This document shows, one piece after another, positions 60,663 to 64,000 of a stretch of 64,000 bases of DNA; positions within the stretch are counted from its first letter, which is position 1, and every line of letters starts with the position of its first letter. Position numbers and translations under genes: made by a program. Under the pieces are notes generated by a model that made no database searches, was not told the origin of the DNA, and saw nothing but the letters and a program-made list of their open reading frames with translations. This DNA comes from Poecilobothrus nobilitatus (lineage: Eukaryota > Arthropoda > Insecta > Diptera > Dolichopodidae): positions 79,050,416-79,114,415 of the forward strand of contig OX352774.1 of assembly GCA_947095535.1 (NCBI GenBank), given 5' to 3'.

Positions 60663-63600
60663 CTATTTAATTTTTTCCCTCCAAACTCAATTTTCATTGT
60701 GAATACTAGTTATAGGCTGGATAAAGACTACGTATTACAGACAGCGAAATGAGAACGTTAATTGTAAATCCAGCATTATTATTTCATTATTTGAAAATTG
60801 TTTTTGATTGTTTTAAAGCACACATTAAGAGTCCAAGTGTTAATTTTGATTATAAATTTAGAACACATCTTTTTTGTTAATTAAATTTTCTATATACTTT
60901 TCATTGCAATGAATTCAGCAAAAAAAAAAAAAGGTGGTCAAGGTCGTTTGGAATCATTTACTTTTGATAACGACAAAATACAAAGCAAAAACAAAAATTT
61001 AATCCCTAATAAAATAAAAGTACGCCAAAATTCAAAACAATAAAAGGTCATATGATACTATTAAAGAAACTTGGGATGGAACACAAATATTACTTTACTT
61101 CCTGTTTTTTTTTTTTTTTTAATTTTGATTTACTTAGTAAAGTAAATAATATGTAATACACAATCTCTTATTTTTACTCATTTTCTCTTGCCTTTTTTTA
61201 AGTGTGGCGGTTTTTATCATATAAAAGTTTTTATTTATACGTTATATTATAACTTATTTAAAAAATAAAATAAATATTTCTGTATTGAATAAGATTAAAA
61301 GATTTAAGATTAAAAAGATTATAAATGAAGTACATATACATACTTATATTATTTATCAATTAGAACATTAGTTATAATATTTTCTTTTTATTTAGTTACT
61401 ACAAAATAAAATACTTTTTTTTTTACTTCTTACGTCACACTATATTATGGAAGCGCGTCAAAATAGTTCACGATTTTTCAAAAAGTAAATCTATATTTTG
61501 TTTTGTGATTATTTTATTCATCTTCACTTGTTATTTCTTGTTATAATCTGGATGAAATTAGTTTTAATTCTCATGATTTGGCATTTTTTAATTATTTATA
61601 TATATTTTTTTTTTTTTTTCAAAATAGTGAAATTTATTGATAAAACACAATTTGCTGTTAAGAACTTTAGACTTTTACAAATACACACCGACATACATTA
61701 CATAATATGACATGCATATTTATTTATATAAATAAATATTTAAAATTTTAAAAAAAATATGAAGGCAGTTATTTTAGAAATTTTATAAAATCTATTCAGA
61801 CTAAGGAAAATTAATTGGAAAAAGAAAATAAAAGTTATATTATTTCAAATTCTTTATTATCAAATTTCAGCCTTTATTTTTCATGTAATTCAATAAAAAT
61901 TTAATAAATAAAAAAATAGGTACATAATACGTTTAATAAATTGTACGTATGTACATACATAAATTATTGTCTTACATAAGATTTGTAAGATTAATTAAAT
62001 TAAAGATTAAAATGACAAATATTTATTAAAACTGCATTGAATAATTGTTTTTTGTTCAATTAAATTAAATATTCATTAAATTTAATCGCTTCTTTATGTT
62101 AATATTCTTTTTAGAAAAACTATCTACACAATTATAAGTCTTTAAATTCAACAAATTAATTATGCGTACCTAACCTACTTAGGTATTTTTGATTAAAGAC
62201 AGTCTGACAGATGTTTAAAATATGTCAAAATTATTGTACAATGGTATGTATTTTTTTTTTGACATTTAATTTATTTAAAATTTGATATCTGAAATGATTA
62301 TCGCAACCATATGCACCACGCATATGGTTGCAATAATCATTTGCATAAGAAAATATTTTGAGTAAATAAAAAATATTGTATTGTCTGCAAAAAGTACGGT
62401 TTATCCAAAACGTCAATTTTATAAATAATGACGTCAATTTAAAGGAAAAAAAAAAAGAAAATGAACTTATGAACCGTGTGTACATACGTATACAATTTTA
62501 CACATAGAACATAACTTGATTATGTAACTGTTAAAAATTTCTGATTTTTTTTTTTAAATAACCTTGACTTTCAACTTTATTGTATTTTATATTAATTGTC
62601 ATCAAGTATTTTGGTTTGGTAGTAAAAATTGCTAAAGAAAAATTAAAAAAAAAAAAAAATTTTTTAAAACGCAAAAATATTGTTTTATTGAATTTTTTCT
62701 TCTTTCTCATTTTAATAAATTTAAATAATTATTTCTGAAGTGCTTTAAAAAATCAGAAAATTTCATCATTTTTATTTCTTGTTTAAAATAAACTAAAAAG
62801 AAATAAAAGTGTATAGCATCTGCCAACTTTTTTTTTTTTTTTTTTGACAAAAGAAATTCTTATTTTGTTCCTTACATTTTTTCTTTTTTTTGCTTATCTT
62901 TTATTAATAGAAAATTTATATTATAGGTATTCAGATTTTTTATACATTTATGTTCACAGATCATTTTAAATTTGTGAATTATGTATGTATATACATTTTA
63001 AGAGTATTATGTACTAAGTATATTATATATGTATTATGTAGATTTGTATGATTAATTTATTAGTATGTCGAGTGCCAAAAATATATATATGTACATATAT
63101 ATATATATTTTTAAAAAGTTTAAAGTACACGCCAAACGAATATTTATTATGTATGTATAAATATGTATTAGATACAAATATTTAATATTTCACAAATAAA
63201 TATTGTAATAAGTATGTCGCAGGCATATAATTTATTTAAGGGAAATAGTTTTAATAATCATAATATAATTTCTATATAAAATATATGTGTATTTATTCAA
63301 AAAATTAGAGTAAAATTGGGTAACGGTAACCAAAGTAACGAAAAAATGTTGAATTTCAATAAGAAAACAACTAAAAAAAATATTTTATGAATAAATTTAT
63401 TAGATATTTAGCCAGACGAGACAACGTAATATTACTCTTGTAATCTTGTGAGTATATAATACAAAATATCAAATTACTATCTGTGACGTACTTTTACTAT
63501 CAAAATATTTCATTAATTGGATAACATGGCGTATAGTCTAGAAAAAAAAATAATTCTATTGGCAAGAATTTTTTTTTTTTTTTTTTGTGTTCAAGACAAC

Positions 63601-64000
63601 ATAAAATTATTTTATATTTTGTTTTTTAATTATCAAACTATTAAAATTGACCAAACATCAACAACAAAAAATAATTCACTCATCTATACCTAATACTATA
63701 AAAAAGACTCTTGACGTGTCCGTGTCCAACAAGGTCAACAGAATTTAACAAAAAATTTATCATGGAATTTTTTTACATTAAAACAAAATAAAAAATTTGG
63801 CGAATCAAAGTACAGTAAATGTCGCCTTTCGACTAAGAAACAACACATCTGACAAAATATAAATTTAATTAAACAAAAGCATTTACATAAGAGACAACGA
63901 AAATAATAAAAACTTTGTTTATGATTTTTAAACTATTTGGCGCTTCCCGATTACTGTTTGCCTAAAATAACTATGTATATTTATCGATAATATCTATGTT
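60663..64000. other. A/T-rich DNA to the right edge, with a 22-bp hairpin and one small frame
   Basis: A 44-codon plus-strand frame from ATG at about 60910 begins MNSAKKKKGGQGRLESFTFD and ends at 61043; it has coding-like composition but no recognisable family. A near-perfect hairpin lies at 62293-62341. (TA)n and TATGTA microsatellites occur at about 63080-63110 and 63170. EF-hand exons of the carrier gene were looked for on the minus strand and not found. Confidence 0.4.
62293..62341 (-). repeat. 22-bp hairpin with 5-nt loop
   Basis: AATGATTATCGCAACCATATG with its last C pairs with the 22 bases after the loop ACCAC. The only mismatch becomes a G-U pair in a minus-strand transcript, so RNA from that strand would form an unbroken stem. 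The loop is too short for an ordinary microRNA precursor. Function unknown. Confidence 0.7.

Noticed and set aside
62293..62341. microRNA gene
   Set aside because: The stem is long enough but the 5-nt loop is too short for a normal precursor, and the stem does not extend outward.

Overview
The window looks like nuclear DNA of an insect, most likely a fly (Diptera). The reasons are spliceosomal genes with short GT-AG introns, strong A/T bias with very many A and T homopolymers, and proteins that match animal families closely. The mitochondrial carrier and the SRP19 protein resemble Drosophila versions as I remember them. There is also a dispersed repeat carrying GTCCGTCCGTCC of a kind common in fly genomes. 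The exact species cannot be told from this sequence.

Only four ordinary host genes are clear. Three form a cluster at 26.1-31.8 kb: geranylgeranyl diphosphate synthase (minus strand, seven exons, complete), the 19 kDa subunit of signal recognition particle (plus strand, three exons, complete), and a single-exon gene for a small secreted cysteine-rich protein (minus strand) that converges on SRP19. The fourth, at 53.25-54.39 kb on the minus strand, is the 3' half of a calcium-regulated mitochondrial ATP-Mg/Pi carrier (SCaMC). Its EF-hand exons were not found and probably lie beyond the right edge. The four do not form a pathway; they are neighbours.

The rest is repeat-rich intergenic DNA. Recognisable from left to right: a higher-GC left edge of unknown nature (1-540); a hAT transposon with intact 8-bp target duplication (3.6-5.1 kb); a MITE (5.1-5.6 kb); a two-gene PIF/Harbinger element with a MADF-type gene and a broken nuclease gene (6.9-8.9 kb); a GTCCGTCCGTCC repeat (10.4 kb); a LINE tail (11.7 kb); a tRNA-derived SINE (13.9 kb); two inverted-repeat elements (19.2 and 20.8 kb); a degenerate minisatellite-like array (32.7-33.4 kb); a second GTCCGTCCGTCC copy (34.3 kb); LINE pieces (35.5 and 36.4 kb); a second hAT with an 8-bp duplication (36.9-37.9 kb); a second Harbinger derivative with a spliced transposase start (39.3-40.1 kb); another SINE (40.2 kb); two foldback-like elements (41.0 and 46.8 kb); more MITEs (45.7, 50.7 and 56.6 kb); a pogo/Tigger-type MITE (55.8-56.5 kb); and further SINE copies (57.5 and 60.5 kb). 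Between these lie long A/T-rich stretches with no supportable gene.

I found no convincing new biological system. The best leads are the orphan secreted cysteine-rich protein, an orphan terminal-exon-like frame at 57.1 kb, and a family of foldback elements built from short A/T-rich subrepeats.
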